This document shows, piece after piece, positions 48,970-61,926 of a stretch of DNA of 64,000 nt. A program made the translations under genes and the position numbers. Numbering within the stretch: the first letter of the stretch is position 1; every line of letters starts with the position of its first letter. Source of the DNA: Adineta vaga (Eukaryota; Rotifera). The notes below the pieces were generated by a model, which had not been told where the DNA came from, did not search any database, and was given only the letters and a program-made list of their open reading frames with translations. The stretch spans positions 1,240,001-1,304,000 of the forward strand of contig CP075497.1 of the NCBI GenBank assembly GCA_021613535.1. Reading direction: 5' to 3'.

Positions 48970-49820
48970 TTAACTGATAGTACATAATTTTGATTGATGA
49001 TTTGTTAAATCTTTTTTTTCTGGAATAAAATTTTTGTCATTAAAAGTCGTTTTTTTTATTAATTGATTTGAATTTTGATTTGATAGTTTCATGAATGGTG
49101 CATATGGACATATTTCAGTTAATTGTGTAAATAATTGTGTTGGATCATAGAAGACTTGTAAATCTTGTATTTGATATTGATCATTTATTGTAGCAATACA
49201 CATTCCATAAATTTTAACCATTTTATTTGTTGGATCAGCTTTATAAACTAAGCCAGATAAACCAGTACATGAAAAATAATCTGTCATTCTTCCAAAATGT
49301 CTCCATGTAAATGTAACTGTTGGTGGACCTGAAAAAACTTCTAAAACTTCCCAAGCAAAACCTTCACCTAATGATCTTCTAAAAACTAAATGTGATTCAT
49401 CAAATGAAATTAAACTTGAATCATAATAATTTGTTTGACCAATTAAAGCATTATATGTTCCTTGTTTGACCATATCCCATCCATTATATTTTTGTTGTCC
49501 ATTACATGAAAAACGATAGTTATCCAAATCAACTGTTGTCCATTGTCGTGGATCAATTTTATGACTAACTTCTAAAATGAAAGATTTTTCTTGTTCCTTC
49601 TTTTTTTTATAATGAAATAAAATTTCGAACCTTTTTCCCAATTTTTAACGATATTTTGAACAATAAACGGTAATGAATTTTGTTGATGATCAGTTGATTT
49701 ATATTTTTCAAAAAGTGAATTTGCTCTAGAATAATTGGGAATACCATTTCTCCATTTCGTTTCATTTGACGTATCTTTTAAAACAAAATCTCTATCAAGA
49801 CAAAATGGTGGAATCGACAT
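48970..49820 (-). CDS. Plant-type 'pathogen-related protein' homologue (SnoaL-like)
   Basis: Two exons, 49820-49631 and 49571-48970, 59-bp intron, phase 1; 263 aa. It matches the architecture of the plant pathogen-related protein family: an early TKWRNGIPNY segment, IVKNWEKEVSHKIDP, NGWDMVKQGTYNALIG, FAWEVLEVFSGPP and FTWRHFG, followed by a Cys/Gly-rich YGMCIATI strand. The fold is expected to be NTF2/SnoaL-like, a small-molecule pocket; the activity in plants is not established. In an animal genome this looks like an acquired gene, though the intron shows it is domesticated. A basic tail of about 45 residues (KKTTFNDKNFIPEKK) has no plant counterpart I can recall. Confidence 0.75.
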
Positions 49821-50206
49821 GTTCGTTTAGATTTGTTATCAAATGAATATGAAAAAAAAGAGATAGAAAAGACTTTCTTATATAGAAAAAGAAAATCATT
49901 TCCGTTTGTATAGTTTTTTTTTTCTTTTCACTAAGGAAAATCTCATTAATTCCTTTTCTATTTTATTTGACATTAACAATTCTTTTTCTTCTTTTTTTTA
50001 ATTAATCTTCCAATGAATTAAATCTTACGACGTATTACTCAAATTAATTACTTTCTTTTTTTCTTTTCTCGAATATTCTTTTTCGTATTATTTTTCATCC
50101 GATTATTAAGTACATTGAATAAAAACAAATCTTTTTCGTTCTTATTTATCTCTTCATACACGTGTTTAGTTTTTATCAAAAAAAAAGAAAAAGAATCATT
50201 GTCGAA
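49821..50206. other. Divergent intergenic region
   Basis: 386 bp between two divergently transcribed starts (49820 and 50207); T-rich tracts, presumably shared promoter region, no defined site. Confidence 0.4.
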
Positions 50207-52008
<1,802 letters not shown>

Positions 52009-52125
52009 TTCATTTTGAGAAATGAAACGATGAAGTTGAAAATGAATTGAACATTGAAATGGTTGAAGAATTTCTTTGATATCGGATTTATCTTTAAAAT
52101 AAATTGAAAGAATTTTATCTTTTAT

Positions 52126-53886
52126 TTAAAAGATCATCAAACCTTTGACTTTTTCTTTCGTTTTATCTTTTATTGAATCATTTTTCTTTATTTCTTTGGA
52201 TTTTTTTGATTTTATTTGTGAATTATCTTGTTCAATTATTGGATAAATATCTTCTTTAATAGAACATTTATATGGAAATAAGATTTGATAATCTCCATCA
52301 AGAAATGATCGAAGTTCAATTGTAAATTCACATAAAACTGTTTCAATTGGATTTTTTCGTTGAATTAATTTATTTAAATCTTCATTTCGTTTCTTTTTCG
52401 GAGATATTTCTGTTGTTTTCTATTTCAAAAACAAGAAACTATTTTTAAATTTATTTCAATTCTTCTTGTTTTCTTACTTTCTCAGAATTTTGATTCGATT
52501 TCTTTTTTGAATCTTTGATTTCTTCTGGTGGCCAATATTCTGCCTAAAGAATTTCATATTAAAATCAATTCATAAGAAGAAAATAGATATAATATTATTA
52601 CTAATTGATGAATAAATTGACATTTTGTTCCATGAAAAAGAAAATCACGAAATGAAATTAAATTACGAATTGTAAAATCCATATGATTGGGTGATAAATC
52701 CATATTGATTTTATAATCGGAATGTTGAAAATCTAAATAAGTCGAATTAAATCGATTAAAATTCGCAAATTTATCAAATGGAATATCAATTTCTTCTTCT
52801 TCTTTTTCGTTTTCATCAAACCAATTGAAACGTAATTTATATCGATGAATTTGTAATGGCCATTCTTCCTTTTCCAAAAGAAAATAATGAACAAAAACAA
52901 ACTTCATTTATTTATAAAGAAATCAAACTTGATGAACAGGTGGTGATGGAATATTAAGTAAATTTGATAATTTAATTGTTAATTTTGCATAATCATTTCG
53001 ATGATTTTTATTTGTTGAAAAAGATCTTGCACGAAATCTTTCTTCTCGTGTTATTGTTATATCATCAAGAATTGCTAATTGATCAAGAGAATCAATAACA
53101 AATAAACGATAATCAACAATTAACTAAATAGAGAAGAGAACGAAACATAGAGAGAGAGAAAAGAAAAGAAAAGAAAACAAACTGATAAAGGATTTCCATG
53201 TAAATATAAAATTCTTAATTGATTTAAATTTTTTAATGATTCAATTGTTTGTTCAATTTTATTTAATAAATTATAACTTAAATCGATTAAATTTAAATTT
53301 AACCTAAAATAAAACGATTGTATTTGGAAATAAAACAAAAAAGAAGAAGAAATAAACCATTTTTGATTTAAAAAAATCTTTTCAATTGAAGATATTTCAT
53401 TAAAAGACAGGCCAAGACTTTGTAATTCTTCACAATGATTTTCAATTCCATTAAGAGAATTAAGAAAATTTCCGGATAATTCTAAATGCTAAAAAAAATA
53501 GAAAGAATTTTGATTTAACGAAAAAAATGGGACAAGAACACTTGAAGATGTTTTGATAAATATTTCCATTGAATATTTTCATTTTTATTTAATAGATTTG
53601 TCGAAAGAATAAGATTTTGAATTGATAATGGAAGATTTTTTGGTAAATTTTCAATCTGTTGATCAATTAAACGAAGAGATTTTGAAGAATTTAATTGACG
53701 AGATTTATTTAATAATTCTTCAAGATTTAATTGATTATCATTTGAATATTTCTTATTTTCACCTAATTGATTTATTAATTCAATTGTTTCATTTTCATCT
53801 AAATATTTTATACGAATTCAAATCTTTTCTTTGTTAGAAAACTTACTCGAGATTTCATCAGAATAAATTTCATTTTTTTTAAACAT
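52126..53886 (-). CDS. LRR protein, LRRC43-like
   Basis: Eight exons on the minus strand: 53886-53847, 53798-53542, 53488-53358, 53303-53183, 53123-52929, 52868-52602, 52543-52478, 52419-52126; 456 aa, all phases consistent. Residues about 70-200 hold leucine-rich repeats (LILSTNLL, HLELSGNFLNSLNGIE, LSLSFNEISSIEK-type, LRILYLHGNPLS) followed by the capping motif YRLFVIDSLDQLAILDD and an ITREERFRAR segment that I associate with LRRC43, a cilia-linked protein. The C-terminal 200 residues carry DE- and KK-rich linkers and end in a lysine-rich tail (KSKKSKEIKKN). The gene is convergent with the kinase, with 117 bp between their stops. Confidence 0.7.
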
Positions 53887-54582
53887 TTTCTTTCTTTTTT
53901 CTAAACAGTTTATTCGAATATTTTAAAGAAATAAAGAAATCATTTTTTTATTCTTTGTCATATAAACAATCCTCTTTCTTCTTATTTTCTGCTAGATGTC
54001 ACTTTTTAACACACAAGTATTCTAATAACATCAATTATAAAAGTATCGGCGGAAAATCACAATCTGCATAAAAATGACAAGATTGATTAAAAAAATGTCT
54101 TTCATAATATTGTCAATGAATTCAACGCTTGATTAATCTTATTTGTTTTGACCATATCATATCTAATCGATATACATTCATACTATTTCATTTTTCTATT
54201 TATCAAAGGTAAGAGTAGACCCATGTTGCCTATTTTTAACGACTGTACGACATTTACATCGTAAAAAATGATAAAAACAATTCTTTTTCATTTCGGTATA
54301 ATATATCGATAATGTACTTTAATATCTGTACGACTAAATTTTGTACATTTTTAATATCAGGTCAAAATCATTGATCCGTATAGCGTAAGGACAAAATTTT
54401 ATATCTGAATATTCGTATCGATAAAATCGTGATTGATTTTCATAAAAGAATATATAATAAATTAGTATGCATATCATCATTTCTCTTCGAACTAAATGTT
54501 AAAAAATATTCAGATGAAACAATATAAAAGGAAACAAGAAGATTAATCTATTGATTTTTCATAAATTATTTTAGATAAAAAG
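53887..54582. other. Divergent intergenic region
   Basis: Between the LRR and P450-LOX genes, transcribed away from each other. It contains copy 2 of the dispersed word at 54220-54246; no other feature. Confidence 0.45.
54220..54246. repeat. Dispersed 27-bp word, copy 2
   Basis: CCCATGTTGCCTATTTTTAA followed by CGACTG, near-identical to 17661-17688. Confidence 0.5.
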
Positions 54583-57500
54583 ATGAGATTGGTATCTTTA
54601 CCGATTGATGATACATTTCTCTTGAATAAATTAGTTCTTCTCGGTTGGTTCTCATTAATTTTTCGACCTCGACATCAAATAACTCGTTATCTTGTTAGTT
54701 TTCCATTAATTGTCTTTACAATTCGATGTTTAATAACATTTATTCATTTATTTATTCAAGAAAAATCCAAAGAAGGTTCATTAAAATTCTCGAATTTGAT
54801 AAATATTTATTATGATGCATTTTATATTGTTGCAAGTTTAAGTCATTTTCGTGTAACTGAATTATGGTTAGGTCTTTGGATGGTTAAAGATTTTAATCGT
54901 CGATATACATGTGCATATAATGTTAAATTAAACAATGATGGAAGTATTTCAACTTATAATTATTGGTCAGAAGAAAATATTGTTTTTACAATAATTCTTA
55001 TTTTGACTTATTTTCTTTCACCAATTGGTTTAATTGTTTATTTTTTATTAACAAAAACGTATTTTTATCGATTTAGTTCTCGTCAAACAATTTATTGGAA
55101 AAATCCTCAAAATTTAAAAATAAAAAAAACTGTTTCATCAATTGATTATGAATTTTATTCAATAAGAAATATTCGTTTTGGTGATTCATTTCCATCTCAT
55201 CTACGAAAATGTTATCGATTTATTCGAGGAATAATTGGAATTCTTTGTAGTTTAATTATATTTCTATTCTATCTTTTCTATATTATTTATTGTTCAATAT
55301 TTCATCGTCAAAAATCATCAAATGATTTTGATAAAACTCTTCGATGGCCACCTTCATCTGTTCGATCACATACAGTTAAATCTTGTTGGAAATCTCTAAT
55401 AACACCTGAAGAAAAACGAAATTGGTTATGGAAATTAAAATCTTATTGGTTACAAATCTGTACTTTGATTCTATTTGGGCCAAATGGTGAAAAACCATTG
55501 AATCTTTTTCGTGCAATGCAAAATGATTTTTCATTAAATTTAAATAAAAATGATACAAATGGTTTCTTTCCATTTGGTGATGGAATTGGTGTTAGTAAAC
55601 ATAAATATGTCAAAGAATATTTAGAAAGTCGTCATCCACTTATTATAAAAGATTTTCAAACAGTTGGGTGGTCAGTTTCAAGTTCTTTAATCAAATTTTC
55701 ACAATTTATTCATATATTTTATCCTAATCAAAATGAACCCATCGCTGATCGTCATTTACTAAGTCGAAAAATTGTTCATCAATGGTTAGCATCATTTCCT
55801 CATCAATTATCAAATGAAACATTAACAGAAACATATCAACATCTATGTCATATTGTTCCTCGTCAACCAAATAATGAACCGAATAAAGATTCTATTTATT
55901 TAGCTGTTGGTGAAACAATTTTCTATTTAGCAACTGGTGGTTCATTAACACGTGATGAACGTGATGCTTATTTAGATTGTGTTAAAAATCCTTCGACATT
56001 TCTACCTGATTGGTTTAATTTTTTTATTGCAGGAAATTATTTAGAAAATAAAGGTTATGAAAGTCTTAATAAATTTCAAGGAGCATTTGCACGACATATT
56101 CACGGACCTGCTATACAAGCTGCATTTCAAGTTGCTGAAGGTCATATGTCGAAAAGTGAAGTAGTAAGATTAATTACAAGTGCTTTTTGTATGGGTGCTG
56201 CACCGGGACCAGCGAAACTTACAGCAAATATTATTCATCGATTATGGTCAGATCAATCAATGGAAATTTATTCAGAAAAAGAGAAAATGATTGATTTATT
56301 TCATGAAAATCCTCGAAATTTTATTTTAGAATCTGCTCGTATGAATTCGGTTTTACCAATGGTTAGTTTAATTTCAAATTCAAAGATTAATAATGATATT
56401 AAAACACATACTGGTTATGATATTCCATTAAATACACGAATTCATTGTTCTCTTCCTGATGCTAATCATGATCCAGAAGAATTTATTTTACCAAATGAAT
56501 TTAATCCCAAACGTTCATCTCTAGAATTTGATAAAATTATGACATGGAATGGATCAATTGGTGGAATTAATCAAGAAAATGAAGATTTAAGACCACCTCG
56601 TTATTGTCCTGGTCATCATCTATCTTTAAAAGTAATGGAATTTTTAGCTTTTAGATTTGCACCAATTGTTACTTGGAGAAAAGAAAACTTGTTATCAAAG
56701 AATGAAATCTCATCGTTTGATAATGATAATGACGAATCTGAAATAGTTATTTCAATACGTGAATTAAATACACGTTATCATTTAGATGATAAAACAAATA
56801 ATTATTATTTGTCAAGTCTTGATGGTTATACAAGATTAATAATGTTTCTATCGAAATTAGCTTTACAAGGATGGAATAAAAAACCACCACGTGCAATTGA
56901 TATTGGTGAACCATCAAATTTACCAACACAAGATCTTCATATAAAACGTGTTGATGGTGCAAGATATGTTGCATCATGGGATGAAGATGATCATAATGAT
57001 TGGCATTTTCATACAAAATTTGTGAATAAAATTTTAAATTCAAGATCTTGGCCATTAGAAGATCATGAATTACAATTTAATTCTATTGATGATATGATTG
57101 CATGGAGATGGAAACATTTTCCAACAATGCCACCAGCAAATAATCCATTTTGGTTCGGTGATAGTGATGAATTAATGAGTCATTTTGCTTTCTATGGTCT
57201 TGCTTGTCATCATACAAGAAAATTAAATTTAAATGAAGAAAATATGGAATTACATTGTGCAACATTAACACATCCTATACTTAAAATAGCTTCATATGTT
57301 AATGATATGACTGATCTTTCATTGTTTTCTGTTCGTCAACCATTTGATCGTTATGGTGCTGCTGCTTATTTTGATAATCAACGTCGTTTAATTGGTATTT
57401 ATTTATCTCATCGTAATCAATTAATAATTCCAATAAAAGATTCTCGAAGTATTGATAAAGATTGGATTTATGCTAAATATATGTGGAGATCATCAGCATT

Positions 57501-58578
57501 AGCAATGGTTACAATACGTGATCATTTATTAACAACACATTTTATTGAAGCAAATACATTAACACATATTTCAAGAGAATTTCTTCCAACAACACATCCA
57601 TTACGAACATTTCTTAAACCATTTACTTATCGTACAGTAACAATAAATTATTCGGCAGCAACATCATTAATTAATCAAGGTGGTCTTTGTCATCGTATTT
57701 GGGCTTTTGAACATGATGAATTTCTTAAACTTTGTGATTATGTTATTGCTCATTATCGTTTTCGTATTATGCCAAATTGGATTCATCGAAGTATGAAATT
57801 AGAAAATCAAAAACTTTGTTCAACTCCTTGTCAAGAAGATAAAAAATGTCCTAAATGTGGTTATAATTCAAATGATTCAAATCATGAAGAAAATTCCAAA
57901 GAATTAACTAAAGAACAATTAGAATGGATTAAATATTATCCAATTTCAGATGATTTACCTTCATATTGGAAAATTGTTCGAAATTATGTGAGAAGATTTT
58001 TTGAAATTGAATATGGAAAAGAAGATTTAGAAAATGATGATGAAATGACAACTAAAAGAATATTTATGAACGAACCATATGAACAAAGATTTATTGCTGA
58101 ATTATGTAAACCATTAGGATTAAATGGAATTCCTAATCGTGCTCGTTTAATTGATGTTTTAACACAATTAATTTGTTCTTGCACTGGAATTCATGAACAT
58201 GTTGGACATGTTGGTGATTATTTATATGATCCAAATTTTATCGGAACAAAAATACGAAGAGATTTATCATCTTTATTACCTTCTGTTCAAAATTATAGTT
58301 TAATGCTTGTTTTAACTGTTCTAACTGCGATGAAAATGCCTGGATTAATGGAAGATTGGAGTCATCTTATTCCAAGAATTGATTCGGATAATCAAATAAA
58401 TAAATTTTCATTAATTAAAAGTGAACAAGAAGTTCAATCACATCTTGATAATTATTATTTATTTAAATATCAATTAAATCAACGTTCTATTCAAATTGAT
58501 CAAAGACATCAAACATCAAATACATTTCCATTTCAATCATTTAATCCAAGATTTATGGAATGTTCTGTTTCAGTTTAA
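54583..58578 (+). CDS. Membrane-anchored cytochrome P450-lipoxygenase-like fusion
   Basis: 1,331 aa in one uninterrupted exon. Residues 1-250 contain about four hydrophobic spans (LVSFPLIVFTIRCLITFIHL, IVFTIILILTYFLSPIGLIV, GIIGILCSLIIFLFYLFYII). Residues about 300-730 are P450-like: helix I region ITSAFCMGAAPGPAKL, ExxR as ESAR (583-586), and heme-ligand loop RYCPGHH with Cys675. The I-helix lacks the usual acid-Thr pair, as in P450s that rearrange hydroperoxides. Residues about 740-1331 resemble a lipoxygenase: WDEDDHNDWHFHTKFV, iron-site helix DHLLTTH (H981, H986), THPLRTFLKPFTYRTVTINY, IHEHVGHVGDY (H1204-1209), and a C-terminal SVSV where lipoxygenases end in Ile or Val as metal ligand. 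One expected His of the HxxxxH pair is not conserved (Val where the first His falls). Likely oxylipin-type chemistry on fatty acids at a membrane; activity unproven. Confidence 0.78.
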   Translation: MRLVSLPIDDTFLLNKLVLLGWFSLIFRPRHQITRYLVSFPLIVFTIRCLITFIHLFIQEKSKEGSLKFSNLINIYYDAFYIVASLSHFRVTELWLGLWMVKDFNRRYTCAYNVKLNNDGSISTYNYWSEENIVFTIILILTYFLSPIGLIVYFLLTKTYFYRFSSRQTIYWKNPQNLKIKKTVSSIDYEFYSIRNIRFGDSFPSHLRKCYRFIRGIIGILCSLIIFLFYLFYIIYCSIFHRQKSSNDFDKTLRWPPSSVRSHTVKSCWKSLITPEEKRNWLWKLKSYWLQICTLILFGPNGEKPLNLFRAMQNDFSLNLNKNDTNGFFPFGDGIGVSKHKYVKEYLESRHPLIIKDFQTVGWSVSSSLIKFSQFIHIFYPNQNEPIADRHLLSRKIVHQWLASFPHQLSNETLTETYQHLCHIVPRQPNNEPNKDSIYLAVGETIFYLATGGSLTRDERDAYLDCVKNPSTFLPDWFNFFIAGNYLENKGYESLNKFQGAFARHIHGPAIQAAFQVAEGHMSKSEVVRLITSAFCMGAAPGPAKLTANIIHRLWSDQSMEIYSEKEKMIDLFHENPRNFILESARMNSVLPMVSLISNSKINNDIKTHTGYDIPLNTRIHCSLPDANHDPEEFILPNEFNPKRSSLEFDKIMTWNGSIGGINQENEDLRPPRYCPGHHLSLKVMEFLAFRFAPIVTWRKENLLSKNEISSFDNDNDESEIVISIRELNTRYHLDDKTNNYYLSSLDGYTRLIMFLSKLALQGWNKKPPRAIDIGEPSNLPTQDLHIKRVDGARYVASWDEDDHNDWHFHTKFVNKILNSRSWPLEDHELQFNSIDDMIAWRWKHFPTMPPANNPFWFGDSDELMSHFAFYGLACHHTRKLNLNEENMELHCATLTHPILKIASYVNDMTDLSLFSVRQPFDRYGAAAYFDNQRRLIGIYLSHRNQLIIPIKDSRSIDKDWIYAKYMWRSSALAMVTIRDHLLTTHFIEANTLTHISREFLPTTHPLRTFLKPFTYRTVTINYSAATSLINQGGLCHRIWAFEHDEFLKLCDYVIAHYRFRIMPNWIHRSMKLENQKLCSTPCQEDKKCPKCGYNSNDSNHEENSKELTKEQLEWIKYYPISDDLPSYWKIVRNYVRRFFEIEYGKEDLENDDEMTTKRIFMNEPYEQRFIAELCKPLGLNGIPNRARLIDVLTQLICSCTGIHEHVGHVGDYLYDPNFIGTKIRRDLSSLLPSVQNYSLMLVLTVLTAMKMPGLMEDWSHLIPRIDSDNQINKFSLIKSEQEVQSHLDNYYLFKYQLNQRSIQIDQRHQTSNTFPFQSFNPRFMECSVSV

Positions 58579-58705
58579 TTGTACTTCTATTTACTTTCTT
58601 TTCTTTTCTTTTTTTTTTATCTTTTATGTAACTTGCTTATCTTAGAAATATAAAAAGAAAGATTTTATCATAAAGAGACTCAAGTTTAAATAAAGACAAG
58701 GTAAG

Positions 58706-60346
58706 ATGGATCTATTAATTGATAATATAACAAGTACAACGATACTTCCTCCAACTCAACCCTATCCCATATGGGTTGGTTATTTGTCTGTAATTATATC
58801 AGTTTTATTTTTTGGTTCAAATTTTGTTCCTGCCGCGAAGTTCCCAATTGGTGATGGAGTTTCATTCCAATTCTTTTTATGTTGTGGAATTTGGTTTACT
58901 GGTGTTATTATTAATTTAATTCTTGATAATCCACCTTTTTATCCATTAGTTATTATTGGAGGAGTTTTATGGACAACAGGGAATGTTTTATCGATGTTTG
59001 TTATACCAATAAATGGACTTGGTTTATCAATGTTATTGTGGGGTACATCGAATCTATTTATAGGTATGATTTTAAATTTTGAAGATAAAGAACACTGCAG
59101 GATAAGATCGCAAAACTGTTATCTTCTCAATATTCATACTTTATAGACTGAGGAGATAGAACATGGAATTCTGCACGTTGTTATGCATTTGTTTTGGTTT
59201 GATTGAAATGAAAAAAAAATTCTTAACAATGAAATAGTGCACGACCTTAGTAGCAGTTTTAAGTGTTGAGGATACTCTTTGTGTACCTGTAATTTTTCCA
59301 TTTTAGAACGAAATGAACATCAGAATCAACATAAAAAATGATTCCACAATATACACATCTTATTATTAAGGGGACCATAGGGGTAGTTTTATTAAGAGAA
59401 TGGCTAAGGAGAAGCACAGGGCAGGTTTTGATGGTAAAAGATTCCTAATCAGATGTAAATATATATTATGGAGTCATTTTTTATGTTGATTCTGATTATG
59501 ATGTTCATTTCAACCAATTGAGAATAAATACATAAAAAGGTGCAGAATTCCATGTTCAATCTCCTCAGTCTATAGAGTATGAATATTGAGAAGGTGAGAA
59601 ATTTGCGATCTTATCCCGCAGTATCTTTTGCTTTTTAAAACAAAGGATGGGCAAGCGGACATTTTGGCTGGTTTGGATTAAAATCTGAAGGAGTTGAAGT
59701 ACCGATATTTAATTATCTTGGTGTATCAATTGCAGTCCTTAGTGGTTTAATATTTCTTGGAATACGTAGTCAACAAAATCAATCTTTAGAAGAAGATAAT
59801 TTATCTTCTCAATTAATTAATTCAAATTCGGATGAAAAAAGTCAATTATCAAAACAAAATCGAATGCGTCTTTTAGGATGTTTATTAGCAATTATAAGTG
59901 GAGTTTTATTTGGTTTAGTTTTTACTCCTTCAACATATATTCAAGATCATCATGAGAAATATCCATTATCAACTAAAAATGGTCTTCATTATGTTTTTTC
60001 AATGTATACAGGAATTCTATTTGCATCTTTCTTTTATTTTATGATTTATATCATATTTAAAAAGAATCAACCATATATATCAATTCAAAGTATATTTCCG
60101 GCGTTTTTATCGGGAATTATGTGGGGAATTGCACAAGCTGGATTTATTCTTGCTAATAGTATTTTAAGTCAAGCTATTTCATTTCCATTAATATCAATTG
60201 GACCAGGAACACTAGCAGCACTTTGGTCAATTTTATATCTAAAAGATATTCGAGGTAAAAGAAATTATCTTATCTTTACTATTGGAACAGTCATTCGAAT
60301 TATTGCTGCTATTTTGATTATTTTATCCAAACCAATTTCAAATTAA
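58706..60346 (+). CDS. TMEM144-like transporter
   Basis: Two exons, 58706-59063 and 59646-60346; 352 aa. Ten-span drug/metabolite-transporter layout with TMEM144 markers: FFGSNFVPAAKF, GGVLWTTGNVLSMFVIP, GLGLSMLLWG, then GWASGHFGWFG across the splice (ATAG|GATGG), and late ISIGPGTLAALWS. The family is thought to carry carbohydrates; its substrate is not known. The joined reading restores a conserved motif exactly, so splicing is well supported. The intron is 582 bp instead of about 50 because of a fold-back element (59093-59623). A Glu/Asn/Ser-rich loop (QSLEEDNLSSQL) sits between the halves. Confidence 0.82.
59093..59623. mobile_element. Long inverted-repeat element inside TMEM144 intron
   Basis: Ends ACTGCAGGATAAGATCGC (left) and ACTGCGGGATAAGATCGC (right, inward). 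Arms of about 250 bp share TCAATATTCATACT..TATAGACTGAGG, ACATGGAATTCTGCAC and CAGAATCAACATAAAAAATG, with an insertion of about 100 bp on the left. The right end is followed by TA; the left has CA. No clear target duplication and no transposase. Confidence 0.75.
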
Positions 60347-60547
60347 AATATAAAAGAAAAGACAAACTTGTAGTTTAGAAATGAAGATTAATTGATTATT
60401 TTTTTTTCAAATGGTAATATAACATTTGATTTGAATATGTTAAGAAAAAATATTTTATCGATTAAAATCGATGAATGTCATTTTGATATTTTCTTATCAA
60501 ATAAAACTAGATAAAACAAGAAGAAATTCATTTGATACAACACAAAG

Positions 60548-61730
60548 ATGTCATTAACAAATCATATTAATGATATGTAAGTTAAAATCGATTGAAATTT
60601 TAAAAAAATATTTCATTTTCTTAGTGGAACAAGTCCATTATATGTATTTGATACAATATTTTCAAATAAAAAAGAAAAACTTTCCAATGAACAACAATGT
60701 ATTGGTGCTGTTAGTTTATAATTCTTGTTGTTTCAATAAAATATGCGATTTTTATTTTATGTGCTTTATTAACTGGTAAATCTTTTGTTTTTTAAATAAG
60801 AATTTTTTCTTTTTCTAAAATTCAAAAACAAAAGGTGATGGAGCATTAACACCAGCAGTAAGTGTTTGATCAGCTGTTGAAGGATTAGCTTTAAATGCAC
60901 CTAATTTACATAAATAGGTTGTACCAATAACTGTTCTTGTTATATTTTCATTATTCTTTTGTCAACAATGGGGAACATCAAAAATACGTTTGAAATTAAA
61001 TTTGTTTTTTCTCCAAGAAATATATTTGGTCCATTAATGTTAATCTGGTTTTGTTCATTATTTTCTGTTGGAATTCGGCGAACAAGATTAAAAACAAGGA
61101 TTTTATCATATTGGTTCGATTGATCTTTTCTTTCTAGGTGGAGTCTTTCTATCAGTAACTGGAAGTGAAGCTTTATTTGCTGGTTTAGGTTATTATTAGA
61201 TATTTGATTTGAATTATTTCTTGGTTTTTACTTCAAAACTAAACGGTCATATTATGTTTATGGCCGGTTCAAACAAGTTAGTCTTTAGTTGTTTTTCCAC
61301 CAGTTGTTGTTAATTATTTGGGTCAAGGTGTACTTCTTATTCATCATCTTGAATCCGTATATTTAAAACGAAGAAATTTTCAATAATATTAAATTTATTT
61401 TCTTTATAAAAATAGATTTTATCGTTCATTACCAGAATGATTTATTGGCCAATGGTTATTTTAGCAACAATAGCAACAAATTTATTTTATTTTGTTTTTG
61501 AATTAAAATAAAATAATCAAATTATAACAGCGACATTAAATGATTTACCAATGTGATTTGGTTTTTATTCTCAAAGACAAAAATCAATTTTTATTGTTAA
61601 TTATCAACATTTTCATATTCAAAGTAAATATTTTCTTTTGTAGAACTCACATCTATTTTTCTAAGAAAAATTATTTAGTTATATTTCAAATTAAAAACTT
61701 TAACGTCTCGATAAAATTCTTACGTAATTA
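60548..61730 (+). pseudogene. KUP/HAK-type potassium transporter pseudogene
   Basis: Degenerate pieces in order of the K+ uptake (KUP/HAK/KT) family: after a 40-bp intron IGTSPLYVFDTIFSN (family GDIGTSPLY), CIGAVSL, GDGALTPAVSV-stop-SAVEGL (family GDGVLTPAISV), stop, VVPITVLVIFSLFFCQQWGT (family IT..IL..LF..Q..GT), NIFGPLMLIWF, GGVFLSVTGSEALFAGLGYY (family GGILL..TGSEAMFADLGHF), PVVVNYLGQGVLL, FYRSLPE, MIYWPMVILATIAT. Several stops and frameshifts separate them, and the C-terminal third is gone. KUP transporters are typical of bacteria, fungi and plants and rare or absent in animals, so this is a probable acquired gene that has since died. A telomere-like hairpin abuts its 3' side (61731). 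Confidence 0.78.
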
Positions 61731-61774
61731 GGGCGAGTGTGGGTTAGACTATACTCTTAATCTACACCCATTCC
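61731..61774. repeat. Telomere-like hairpin at the KUP remnant edge
   Basis: GGGCGAGTGTGGGTTAGA paired with TCTACACCCATTCC. Confidence 0.6.
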
Positions 61775-61926
61775 AATTCCATTATATGAAAATCAAATAA
61801 CATTTTTTTATTTCCAATCAAACAATATTAATACAAAAAAGTCTTATTCAAAGAGAATCGATTTTAATTAAAATAAATTCTAAAAATACAATTCACATTG
61901 GAATTATTGCTGAACTTTAATTTTTT

